From Aquimarina sp. MAR_2010_214 (lineage in GTDB: Bacteria; Bacteroidota; Bacteroidia; Flavobacteriales; Flavobacteriaceae): a stretch of DNA of 64,000 nucleotides. A program made the position numbers and the translations under genes. The notes below the pieces were generated by a model. It did no database searches. It was not told the origin of the DNA and worked only from the letters and a program-made list of their open reading frames with translations. The stretch covers positions 3,100,001 to 3,164,000 of the forward strand of contig NZ_PJMS01000001.1 of NCBI RefSeq assembly GCF_002846555.1. The letters run 5' to 3'. Numbering within the stretch: the first letter of the stretch is position 1; each line of letters starts with the position of its first letter. Positions 51,098 through 59,539 of this stretch are shown piece by piece.

Positions 51098-53866
51098 TTA
51101 TAATTGTCTATCTGGCTCACGTCTTTTATCCCATTTAATATCACTAAGCATCGATGATTTGATACCGATAAAGAAATTCCATGATGTTCTATCACTAAAT
51201 GGAATCCAGTTGAAATTCATAACCCAACTTTCCAAATCTCGTTGAAACCTTAAATTGGTATAGGTAAACCCAGGATTTTTTAGATCATAGCCCGAAGATA
51301 CTCCAACAGACCATCGAGGGGCGAGTTCTACATCACCAGAAAACATGATAGAGTGCGATGATATTTCATTTTGCCGGGCACTATTACCATAATTGACATT
51401 ATAAGAGAGTCGCAAAGACCAGGGGATTTTATAATTATAATTTTTTATGTCTTTATCATCGTTTTTACTTTTATCCTTATCAAAGGAACGATCCTTTCCA
51501 AAGTCAGTAACGCCGCCAAATAGGTTGTCAGGCCGACCTTCATTTCTAAAGTTCTGATTGTCCAGAGGATCTTCATTAACTTTTCCTTTTTCAAAATCTT
51601 TACTCGAAAACGAATATCCGAAATTAGCACTAGCTCTGGTTAAACGAAAAAGACTACCTCCGTTGTCGATATTCCATACATCGATTTTACGATTATTGTT
51701 ATCTAATGCATAAGGATCTAATTGTGCATTAAAGTTAATGTCTAGCTTATTTTGAATAATAGGAATATTACCGGTAATGGATAGTGGACTTAATTTTAAA
51801 GAATCACCTGCAACATTATAAGATGTACTAAAGTTAAGGTTGTTTAGCAAGGTAACTTTTTTGGCTTCTGTAGCTGTACTATCCTTACTTTTTACCTTCA
51901 TTTCTACATTGTTACTAAGAGAAAATCCGATACTGCTAGAAAACACATTACCTGGTGGCCCAAAGTATCCTCCTTCAAATCTGGAATACTCTACAACTTT
52001 TGTTTCATCAATATTGGTTGTATTAGGGTCATCGGTAATCGTATAGCTATCATAAAACTCACTAAATGCAGGAGTAATACTATAGCTAACCGAAGGTCTC
52101 ATGGTATGGCGAATCGCTTCTATTTTTTTACCTTTCTTAAACTTGAAAGTACCATAGATGGTTGTTCCCAAACTTGTTGAAAAATTATACGTACGAAAAG
52201 TATCAAAACCTTTTATAGTATCTCGTACCACTTCACCAGCACCATCTTTAGCACTCGAGTCATAACTTTGTTTTATCGTCTCAAAAACCCAGTTTTCTTG
52301 AAAATTTGTTCCTGCCGTAGCACTAAGGTATTTGAATACCTTAAAGTTTGTAGTTAAAGGAATCGAATGTTGCATTCCTATTTTGGCACCTTTAAACATA
52401 TTAGACGAGAATAAATCATCATCGGTAGTTTGTATTCTGTTTTCTCCTCTAAAATTATATTGTGTATTTATGTTTTGTATAATCCCTTTTTTTATTCCCA
52501 CTTTTGGAGCAAATGGAAATACCCTTGATACACTTATATTCATATTTGGAAGCGATAAATTTACGGTTCCTGTATTGGTATTCGAGTTATGAGTAGCTGC
52601 AAGATTAACATTAACCTGTGGATCTCCCTGAAATGTCTTGGCATAAGATATATTAGAACTGATTTGATTATTCAGGAAATTACCGGTATTGAGTTGATTG
52701 GTAGATTGCTGAAAAAAGTCACTCCTACCAAAATTTACAGAAGCCGAAAACCTGGAGTTTGGATTGGCTTTTGCATCCTGGCTATGGGTCCATTGGATAT
52801 TGTATGTCGTGGTTTTGGCAAAATCAGGAAACCCTCTTTCGCTACGCAAATTGTTTTCATACCTAAACCTAAAATTCCCTCTATATTTATAGCGTAGGGC
52901 ATAAGCAGATTCTACAGCAAAAGTATAACTACCATTAGTATAATAATCCCCCATAAGGGTGAGATCTACATAATCACTAATAGCAAAGTAATACCCCCCA
53001 TTTTGAAGAAAATACCCACGGTTATTCTCTTCTCCCGGGCTAGGAATAATAAAACCTGAAGTTCTGTCTTCTGTTAATGGAAAGTACCCGAATGGTAACC
53101 CTAACGGAGTAGGTACATCGGCAATAAACATATTAACAAGCCCTGTTACAATCTTCTTTTTAGGAACAAACTTAATTCTACGGGCATAAAAATAATATTC
53201 CGGATCTTCAATATTTTCCGAAGTAGTGAATTTTACATTTTTCATGTAAATCACAGAATCATTCTCACGTTTAGAAATTTCATTTTTAATTTTAAATCCA
53301 TTCTGTTCTGTTCGAGAATTGTATATCAGCGCCTTTTCGGTGTCAAAATTAAAACGAATTGAATCTGGTTCTACCACATTCTGTGCTTGTTTAAAAACAG
53401 GAGTTTGCACATACTCACCCAGAGAATCTTTAATTCCATAGGCATATACTTCATTTTTGGCATTGTCTACTACAATAAACCCGGCATTAATCTGCATTTC
53501 TCCATACACGATCTCGGCATTATCATAAAGATACATCTTGTTCTCTTTACGACTTAATCTCATATAATCAGTTGCTTTATAGACCACTTTGTCTGTTAAT
53601 AGTTGTGGTTCTGTAGCAAGTGTGTCTTTTTTAACCGTATCCTGAACTTTTTCATTGAGAAACCCTTCTGGATTGATTTGAATAGATTTTAGGGTGTCCT
53701 TATTAGCACGAATAGGCACCTCCTTAGTTTGGTTTATTTCCTGCGCTGTAATTTGAAAAATACAAAACAGTGAAAAACTTAGTGAATAAAGTATGTAACG
53801 TACCGTTGTTTGCAATGGTTTAAATCCTATTTTTGTATAACTATGGCTCAGTTTTTGAAGTGCCAA
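51098..53866 (-). CDS. lptD: Putative LPS-assembly protein LptD
   Basis: A 922-residue outer-membrane protein that inserts lipopolysaccharide into the outer leaflet. A signal-like segment (ending QITAQE, about residue 42) is followed by an OstA-like beta-jellyroll (NAEIVYGEMQINAGFIVVDN) and a large barrel (GLPFGYFPLTEDRTSGFIIPSPGE, YNIQWTHSQDAKANP and so on). The first codon is TTG at 53866, but it sits in TAATTTTG, a good -7 box, so translation may begin at a TTG at 53815, which gives a normal 25-residue signal peptide. The gene is divergent from the amidase gene. Confidence 0.88.
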   Translation of the reverse strand: MALQKLSHSYTKIGFKPLQTTVRYILYSLSFSLFCIFQITAQEINQTKEVPIRANKDTLKSIQINPEGFLNEKVQDTVKKDTLATEPQLLTDKVVYKATDYMRLSRKENKMYLYDNAEIVYGEMQINAGFIVVDNAKNEVYAYGIKDSLGEYVQTPVFKQAQNVVEPDSIRFNFDTEKALIYNSRTEQNGFKIKNEISKRENDSVIYMKNVKFTTSENIEDPEYYFYARRIKFVPKKKIVTGLVNMFIADVPTPLGLPFGYFPLTEDRTSGFIIPSPGEENNRGYFLQNGGYYFAISDYVDLTLMGDYYTNGSYTFAVESAYALRYKYRGNFRFRYENNLRSERGFPDFAKTTTYNIQWTHSQDAKANPNSRFSASVNFGRSDFFQQSTNQLNTGNFLNNQISSNISYAKTFQGDPQVNVNLAATHNSNTNTGTVNLSLPNMNISVSRVFPFAPKVGIKKGIIQNINTQYNFRGENRIQTTDDDLFSSNMFKGAKIGMQHSIPLTTNFKVFKYLSATAGTNFQENWVFETIKQSYDSSAKDGAGEVVRDTIKGFDTFRTYNFSTSLGTTIYGTFKFKKGKKIEAIRHTMRPSVSYSITPAFSEFYDSYTITDDPNTTNIDETKVVEYSRFEGGYFGPPGNVFSSSIGFSLSNNVEMKVKSKDSTATEAKKVTLLNNLNFSTSYNVAGDSLKLSPLSITGNIPIIQNKLDINFNAQLDPYALDNNNRKIDVWNIDNGGSLFRLTRASANFGYSFSSKDFEKGKVNEDPLDNQNFRNEGRPDNLFGGVTDFGKDRSFDKDKSKNDDKDIKNYNYKIPWSLRLSYNVNYGNSARQNEISSHSIMFSGDVELAPRWSVGVSSGYDLKNPGFTYTNLRFQRDLESWVMNFNWIPFSDRTSWNFFIGIKSSMLSDIKWDKRREPDRQL

Positions 53867-54068
53867 AATTACATATATTTTTTATGCTTAGATTGTAATT
53901 CATAAAAAAATAAAAAATTATGTCAAAAGCATACCTTCTAAGCTGTATAAACATAGAAGATATTGGTTTAGTATATAAATCACAATCTTTAGATTTTTAA
54001 TTTGTTATATTAAATACTGAAACAGAACGAAAATGTTTCAAAATTAGTAGTAAAATTATTTGTAGTTG

Positions 54069-55193
54069 ATGAGACGAAGTATAGTATGTAGTGTTTTTTT
54101 GTCGGTTTTTTTATGTATCGCACCTGTTTTTGATGCCGATGTGGTTGCTCAGGAAAAAGAAAAATTTATTGTTGTTCTGGATGCTGGCCATGGTGGTCAC
54201 GATCCCGGAAACCGAGGAAATGGATATAAAGAAAAGGAAATAGCACTAAGTGTAGTCTTGGCAGTTGGTACTGCCTTAGAAAATGATGGTAGATTTAAAG
54301 TGGTATACACCCGAAAAACAGATACCTTTATAGAACTGCATGAGAGAGGGAGTATTGCCAATAAAGCCGGAGCAAATCTTTTTGTGTCCGTACATTGCAA
54401 CTCGCACCGCTCTCAGGCTTTTGGTACAGAAACCTTTGTGTTAGGATTACATGCTAATAATGAAAACTTTAATGTAGCAAAAAATGAAAACTCGGTAATC
54501 CTATTAGAGGATAATTATGAAGCTAATTATGATGGGTTTGATCCCAATTCTCCTGAATCAATTATCGGACTTACTTTAATGCAGGAGGAATATCTGGACC
54601 AAAGTCTTACACTTGCTAGTTTTGTACAGAATAGATTTAAAAAAACATTAGAAAGAAAAAGTAGAGGAGTAAAACAGGCTGGTTTTGTAGTTTTACACCA
54701 AACTTATATGCCAAGTGTTCTTATCGAATTAGGTTTCCTAACCAATAATAGCGAAGGGAAATATCTAAACTCTAAAAAAGGAAAGGATGATATGGCAAAA
54801 TCCATCACAACCTCGATTATAGACTATAAAGAAAGCCTTGATGCTATTTATAAAATAGACCCTCCCAAAACCCCGGAAGTAACAAAAATTACTGCCAAAA
54901 TGGAAGGAGATCGCGTGTATGATGATATCACGTTTAAGGTGCAAATTGCAGCAGGATCGACTGATATAGAATTACAGTCGTTTAATTTTAATGGCTTAGA
55001 TCAATTGTCCAAAAATAAAACCGGAGATCTGTATAAGTATTATTTCGGAAGTACGTCTAATTATACTTTAATACAAGAATTAAGAGAAATTGCTGTGGGT
55101 AAGGGATTTGATTCTAGTTTTATTGTTGCTTTTCGTAATAGTGAATCGATTCCTTTAACAGAAGCTCTAAAAGCTGATACATCTTCGAATTAA
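54069..55193 (+). CDS. N-acetylmuramoyl-L-alanine amidase
   Basis: A 374-residue zinc amidase (Amidase_3) that cleaves the bond between muramic acid and the stem peptide of peptidoglycan. Signal peptide 1-28; catalytic domain about 30-250 with VLDAGHGGHDPGNRG (His ligand), YKEKEIALSVV (Glu), VSVHCNSH (His) and VLIELGFLTN (Glu). The C-terminal 100 residues form an SPOR-like or uncharacterised domain (FKVQIAAGSTDIEL, LDQLSKNKTGDLYKYYFGS). It probably acts in cell division or turnover. Pairs with MlaD gene next. Confidence 0.92.
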   Translation: MRRSIVCSVFLSVFLCIAPVFDADVVAQEKEKFIVVLDAGHGGHDPGNRGNGYKEKEIALSVVLAVGTALENDGRFKVVYTRKTDTFIELHERGSIANKAGANLFVSVHCNSHRSQAFGTETFVLGLHANNENFNVAKNENSVILLEDNYEANYDGFDPNSPESIIGLTLMQEEYLDQSLTLASFVQNRFKKTLERKSRGVKQAGFVVLHQTYMPSVLIELGFLTNNSEGKYLNSKKGKDDMAKSITTSIIDYKESLDAIYKIDPPKTPEVTKITAKMEGDRVYDDITFKVQIAAGSTDIELQSFNFNGLDQLSKNKTGDLYKYYFGSTSNYTLIQELREIAVGKGFDSSFIVAFRNSESIPLTEALKADTSSN

Positions 55194-55250
55194 TCTAAAT
55201 AAATACTGATAATTCCTTAGGAAATTACCAGTAGAAATGTATTTTTATTC

Positions 55251-55258
55251 TAAATTTG
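55251..55258 (+). promoter_or_regulatory. -7 box (TAAATTTG) before the MlaD gene
   Basis: TAAATTTG matches TAnnTTTG 22 bp before the TTG start at 55280. The -33 element is not obvious. Confidence 0.45.
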
Positions 55259-55279
55259 TGTCCTAAAATATAATCTATT

Positions 55280-56230
55280 TTGAAATTTACTCGAGAAGTT
55301 AAAACAGGAATATTAGCAATCTGTGCAATAGCACTTTTAATCTTTGGCTATAGTTTCCTGAAGGGAAAAAACCTCTTAGAAAATGATAGAACCTTTTATG
55401 CTGTTTATGATAATGTAGAAGGATTGATACCTTCTTCTCCGGTAACCATAAATGGTATGGTTGTAGGGCAGGTGGTTTCTATTAGTTTTGCAGATACCAA
55501 GGGAAACCTAGTTGTAGAGTTTAATGTAGATAGCGATTTTTCGTTTTCAAAGAATAGTATGGCCAAAGTATATGGAGGTGGCTTGATTGGAGGGAAGTCC
55601 CTTGCTATAATGCCTATATATGAACAAGGCCTTGAAGCAAAAGATAAAGATACACTGCCAGGTAAAGTAGAAGCAGGTTTACTAGAGCTGGTGAATGATA
55701 AGCTTGCTCCTTTGCAAGAAAAACTCGAAGCCGCAATTACAGACGCAGACACACTTTTAACCTCGGTGAACGGGATTCTTAATGTGGATAATAAAAATAA
55801 CCTGAATTCTATTTTTAAAGATTTAAGTATAACCGTTAAGAATTTTAAAGGAGCTTCAAATTCTTTAAATACTATTCTTTCGGGTAATGAAGAAAAATTA
55901 AACAATACATTTACCAATCTGGATAAAATGTCGACTAATCTTAATAAGGTTTCAGATTCTCTAGCTCAGATAAATGTGGCCAAATTAGGAAAAGACCTGG
56001 AAAAGGTATTGGCTAATTTTGAGAAAATTTCAAAAGATATTAATTCAGGAAGAGGAACAGTTGGGAAATTACTGAAAGACGATAAATTATATGATAATTT
56101 AGAAAAAACCAGTAAACAACTAGAATTACTGATACAGGATTTACGATTAAATCCAAAACGTTATGTTCATATTTCGGTTTTTGGAAAGAAAAATGCTCCT
56201 TACGAAAAACCAACAGATTCAATAAATTAA
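55280..56230 (+). CDS. MlaD-family (MCE domain) lipid transport protein
   Basis: A 316-residue inner-membrane-anchored MCE protein, component of a phospholipid transport system of the Mla type. N-terminal helix 8-27 (TGILAICAIALLIFGYSFLKG), MCE domain about 35-115 (YAVYDNVEGLIPSSPVTINGMVVGQVVSISF, GGLIGGKSLAI), then a helical coiled region to the end. The start codon is TTG at 55280, giving MKFTREVKTG, the family's usual opening. No MlaE/F gene is adjacent. Confidence 0.9.
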   Translation: MKFTREVKTGILAICAIALLIFGYSFLKGKNLLENDRTFYAVYDNVEGLIPSSPVTINGMVVGQVVSISFADTKGNLVVEFNVDSDFSFSKNSMAKVYGGGLIGGKSLAIMPIYEQGLEAKDKDTLPGKVEAGLLELVNDKLAPLQEKLEAAITDADTLLTSVNGILNVDNKNNLNSIFKDLSITVKNFKGASNSLNTILSGNEEKLNNTFTNLDKMSTNLNKVSDSLAQINVAKLGKDLEKVLANFEKISKDINSGRGTVGKLLKDDKLYDNLEKTSKQLELLIQDLRLNPKRYVHISVFGKKNAPYEKPTDSIN

Positions 56231-56236
56231 AAAATT

Positions 56237-57562
56237 ATGCAATACATACCTAATATCCTATTTATACTTGTTTTGGTAGCGGGTATTGGATATTTTACAA
56301 AAAATGTCCGTAAAGTCATTCGTAATATCCGATTAGGAAAAGATGTAGATCGTTCTGATAATAAAGGAGAGCGATTTAAAAATATGGCTAGGATAGCATT
56401 AGGACAGTCTAAAATGGTACGACGACCTGTCGCTGGGATATTGCATATTGTAGTATATCTTGGTTTTATTATTATCAACATAGAAGTATTAGAAATTATT
56501 ATTGATGGAATTTTTGGTACACATAGGATCTTTGCGTTTTTAGGAGGATTGTATGATTTCTTAATTGGTTCATTCGAGATTTTGGCATTCCTTGTATTTA
56601 TAGGAGTTGTTTTATTTTGGATTCGTCGTAATGTGATTAAATTAAAACGTTTCTGGAATCCAGAGATGAAAGGATGGCCGAAAAATGATGGGAACTTCAT
56701 CCTGTATTTCGAGATGGTTTTGATGACTTTGTTTTTGGTAATGAATGCTTCAGATCTTCAGTTACAGGCATTAGGAGCAGACCATTATATCAAGGCAGGG
56801 GCGTACCCAATAAGTCAGTATATATCCCCACTTTTTAATGGGATGTCAGAAACATCGCTAATCGTATTAGAAAGAGCATGTTGGTGGGTGCATATTATAG
56901 GGATATTAGTATTTTTAAATTATTTATATTTTTCAAAACATTTACATATTCTTCTGGCATTTCCAAATACATATTATGGGGATTTAAACCCTAAAGGAGA
57001 GCTTGATAATCTTGAAGCTGTTACTAAAGAAGTACAACTAATGATGGACCCAAGTGCAGATCCTTTTGCTGCCCCCGCAGATGATCAGCAAGAAGGAGAA
57101 CCAGAGAAATTTGGAGCATCAGATGTTACAGATTTAAACTGGGTGCAATTGCTAAATGCATATACGTGTACCGAGTGTGGTCGTTGCACTAGTGAATGTC
57201 CTGCAAATCAAACAGGAAAGAAACTATCCCCGCGTAAAATTATGATGGATACCAGGGATCGACTAAAAGAAGTAGGAGACAATATAGATAAGAACGGTAG
57301 TTTTGTAGATGATGGAAAACAACTACTGAATGATTATATCACTCCCGAAGAGTTATGGGCGTGTACTAGTTGCAATGCCTGTGTAGAAACTTGCCCGGTA
57401 AGTATTAGTCCATTGTCTATTATTATAGATATGAGACGTTACCTGGTGATGGAGCAAAGTGCAGCACCATCAGATCTAAATAATATGATGACTAATATAG
57501 AAAATAATGGAGCTCCATGGCCATTCAACCAAATGGACAGATTAAACTGGAGCAACGAATAA
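56237..57562 (+). CDS. Membrane-bound 4Fe-4S oxidoreductase subunit
   Basis: A 441-residue protein with about five N-terminal membrane helices, including a haem-b-like helix pattern, followed by a cytosolic 4Fe-4S double-cluster domain: CTECGRCTSECPANQ and CTSCNACVETCPVS. This resembles the HdrC/HdrE-type or GlpC-like membrane electron-transfer subunits. It begins six bases after mlaD and is followed by a HAD-like gene and a CCG-domain (HdrB-like) gene. The three likely form a redox complex with menaquinone (inference). Confidence 0.85.
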   Translation: MQYIPNILFILVLVAGIGYFTKNVRKVIRNIRLGKDVDRSDNKGERFKNMARIALGQSKMVRRPVAGILHIVVYLGFIIINIEVLEIIIDGIFGTHRIFAFLGGLYDFLIGSFEILAFLVFIGVVLFWIRRNVIKLKRFWNPEMKGWPKNDGNFILYFEMVLMTLFLVMNASDLQLQALGADHYIKAGAYPISQYISPLFNGMSETSLIVLERACWWVHIIGILVFLNYLYFSKHLHILLAFPNTYYGDLNPKGELDNLEAVTKEVQLMMDPSADPFAAPADDQQEGEPEKFGASDVTDLNWVQLLNAYTCTECGRCTSECPANQTGKKLSPRKIMMDTRDRLKEVGDNIDKNGSFVDDGKQLLNDYITPEELWACTSCNACVETCPVSISPLSIIIDMRRYLVMEQSAAPSDLNNMMTNIENNGAPWPFNQMDRLNWSNE

Positions 57563-57636
57563 TTTTTATTAAATAACCAATACAGTAAATTTTAACCAAA
57601 ACTTTTAACCAATTAAACCACAAACTAATAGAGATT

Positions 57637-58083
57637 ATGAAAAAGGAAGAAGTAGAAAAATTATTGCATGATAAAATAGAAGAAGGAGAACATGTGAGTC
57701 CGGTCTTACCAGAGGGAGTTAAGAATTACCTTATTGATATTGACGGAACTATAACCGAAGATGTGCCTAATGAAGAGCCAGAGCGAATGGTTACATGTGA
57801 GCCTTTTCCTGATGCATTGGTTACCTTAAATAAATGGTATGACCAAGGACATGTTATATGTTTCTTTACTTCAAGAACCGAAGACCATAGAGAAGTAACC
57901 GAAGCATGGTTAAATAAATGTGGTTTTAAATATCATAGCCTTTTGATGGGGAAACCAAGGGGAGGAAACTACCATTGGATTGATAATCACCTGGTAAAAG
58001 CAACACGATATACGGGTAAATTTACAGAACTGGTAGAGCGAGTTGTGACCATCGAAGTTTTTGATGATGGAAAACATGATTAA
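57637..58083 (+). CDS. HAD-like phosphatase-family protein
   Basis: A 148-residue HAD-fold protein: motif I YLIDIDGTITED (aspartates), motif II FFTSRTEDHREVTEAW (Ser/Thr), and a motif IV-like WIDNHLVKATRY. This family is often labelled phosphoheptose isomerase in Bacteroidota, which the sequence does not support. It lies between two iron-sulfur genes and is conserved there in flavobacteria as I recall. Substrate unknown. Confidence 0.75.
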   Translation: MKKEEVEKLLHDKIEEGEHVSPVLPEGVKNYLIDIDGTITEDVPNEEPERMVTCEPFPDALVTLNKWYDQGHVICFFTSRTEDHREVTEAWLNKCGFKYHSLLMGKPRGGNYHWIDNHLVKATRYTGKFTELVERVVTIEVFDDGKHD

Positions 58084-58141
58084 AAAACAAATTTTAGGGT
58101 ATTAACCTCTAGGTAGACCCCTAAACTTTAAATTGCATAAT

Positions 58142-58933
58142 ATGAGTGAGACAGTAAAGGTGCCAACAATGGCGGAATATATGGCAGAAGGCAAAAAACC
58201 AGAAGTTTTGTTTTGGGTGGGTTGTGCCGGTAGTTTTGATGATAGAGCTAAAAAAATTACAAAAGCTTTTGTGAAATTACTTCATAATGCTAATGTAGAC
58301 TTTGCTGTATTAGGTACTGAAGAAAGTTGTACAGGAGATCCGGCAAAAAGAGCAGGTAATGAATTCTTGTTTCAAATGCAGGCAGTTACAAATATAGAGG
58401 TAATGAATGCTTACGAAATAAAAAAAGTAGTTACTGCGTGCCCTCACTGTTTCAATACCTTAAAAAATGAATACCCTGTATTAGGAGGGGATTATGAAGT
58501 AGTGCACCATACTCAATTTCTAAAATCCCTTTTGGATGAAGGTAGATTAAAAGTTGAAGGAGGAAAATTTAAAGGTAAACGAATTACATTTCATGATCCA
58601 TGTTATCTGGGTCGAGCCAATAATGTATATGAGGCACCAAGAGATTTACTTAAGAAATTAGAAGTAGAACTTATAGAAATGAAACGCTGTAAGCGAAATG
58701 GGTTATGTTGTGGAGCTGGAGGTGCCCAGATGTTTAAAGAACCAGAACCAGGAAATAAGGATATTAATGTTGAACGAACAGAAGATGCCTTAGAAACAAA
58801 ACCAGATATTATTGCCGCAGGATGTCCTTTTTGTAATACAATGATGACAGACGGGGTAAAGAGTAAAGAAAAAGAAGATAGTGTGCAAGTGATGGATGTG
58901 GCCGAACTTATTGCCAATGCTCAGGATTTGTAG
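58142..58933 (+). CDS. CCG-domain iron-sulfur protein (HdrB-like)
   Basis: A 263-residue cytosolic protein with two CCG modules: ACPHCFNTLKNEYP followed by FHDPCYLGRANNVYEAPRDLL, and RCKRNGLCCGAGGAQMF followed by AAGCPFCNTMMTDG. These bind a non-cubane or 4Fe-4S cluster in heterodisulfide-reductase-like and LutA/GlcF-type enzymes. ATG at 58142 is preferred to a TTG three codons upstream. It pairs with the membrane subunit at 56237. Strong terminator after. Confidence 0.88.
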   Translation: MSETVKVPTMAEYMAEGKKPEVLFWVGCAGSFDDRAKKITKAFVKLLHNANVDFAVLGTEESCTGDPAKRAGNEFLFQMQAVTNIEVMNAYEIKKVVTACPHCFNTLKNEYPVLGGDYEVVHHTQFLKSLLDEGRLKVEGGKFKGKRITFHDPCYLGRANNVYEAPRDLLKKLEVELIEMKRCKRNGLCCGAGGAQMFKEPEPGNKDINVERTEDALETKPDIIAAGCPFCNTMMTDGVKSKEKEDSVQVMDVAELIANAQDL

Positions 58934-58963
58934 ATTTTTTTCTTAATTATACACAATTTTATT

Positions 58964-58998
58964 AGAGTTAATATGTTTTTTCATATTAACTCTTTTCT
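58964..58998 (+). terminator. Rho-independent terminator
   Basis: A 12-bp perfect stem (AGAGTTAATATG and complement) with a T-rich loop, followed by TTTTCT. It ends the iron-sulfur cluster operon. Confidence 0.85.
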
Positions 58999-59046
58999 AT
59001 AATCGTAAATAGCAATAGTTTTTGTTACTTTAGTAAAAAATAGCTC

Positions 59047-59532
59047 ATGTTGGTAGATTTTAATGACCTTCCGGAAACATCTCGAGTGTGGATTTATCAG
59101 GCAAATCGGTCATTCACTTTGAATGAACTGGAAGAAATCGAAAAAAAAATAAAAGAATTTATAACTCAATGGACAGCCCACGGTGCTGATCTTAAAGCAG
59201 GTTATGAAATAAAATATAAACGATTTATAACCATTGGACTAGATCAAGGAATGAATCAAGCAACAGGGTGCTCTATAGATGCCTCTGTTCGTTTTGTTCA
59301 GGAATTAGAACAAGCATATGATGTAGACTTAATGGATAAGATGAACGTATCTTTTAAGCAAGGAGAATTTGTAGCCTATAAATCTCTTGTAGATTTTAAA
59401 AAAATGGCTAAAAATAGATCGGTATCCCCAAATACTATCGTTTTTAATAACCTGGTTACCAATATTGCCGAATATCGAATCAATTGGGAAGTCCCGGCAA
59501 AAGATAGTTGGCATAACCGTTTTTTAAATTAA
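59047..59532 (+). CDS. Conserved Bacteroidota protein (often mis-called ABC ATPase)
   Basis: A 161-residue soluble protein. It resembles proteins that databases label ABC transporter ATPase, but no Walker A or ABC signature is visible. Conserved-looking parts are SRVWIYQANRSFTLNELEEIE, FITQWTAHGADLKAGYEI and SIDASVRFVQELEQAYDVDLMD. Its role is unknown. It is followed, eight bases later, by the GH3 gene, which suggests co-transcription. Confidence 0.75.
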   Translation: MLVDFNDLPETSRVWIYQANRSFTLNELEEIEKKIKEFITQWTAHGADLKAGYEIKYKRFITIGLDQGMNQATGCSIDASVRFVQELEQAYDVDLMDKMNVSFKQGEFVAYKSLVDFKKMAKNRSVSPNTIVFNNLVTNIAEYRINWEVPAKDSWHNRFLN

Positions 59533-59539
59533 AATTTTC

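Noticed and set aside
57637..58083. Phosphoheptose isomerase
   Set aside because: HAD motifs (DIDGT) are present and no SIS domain is visible.
59047..59532. ABC transporter ATPase
   Set aside because: No Walker A, Walker B or ABC signature is present, so the common database label is not supported.
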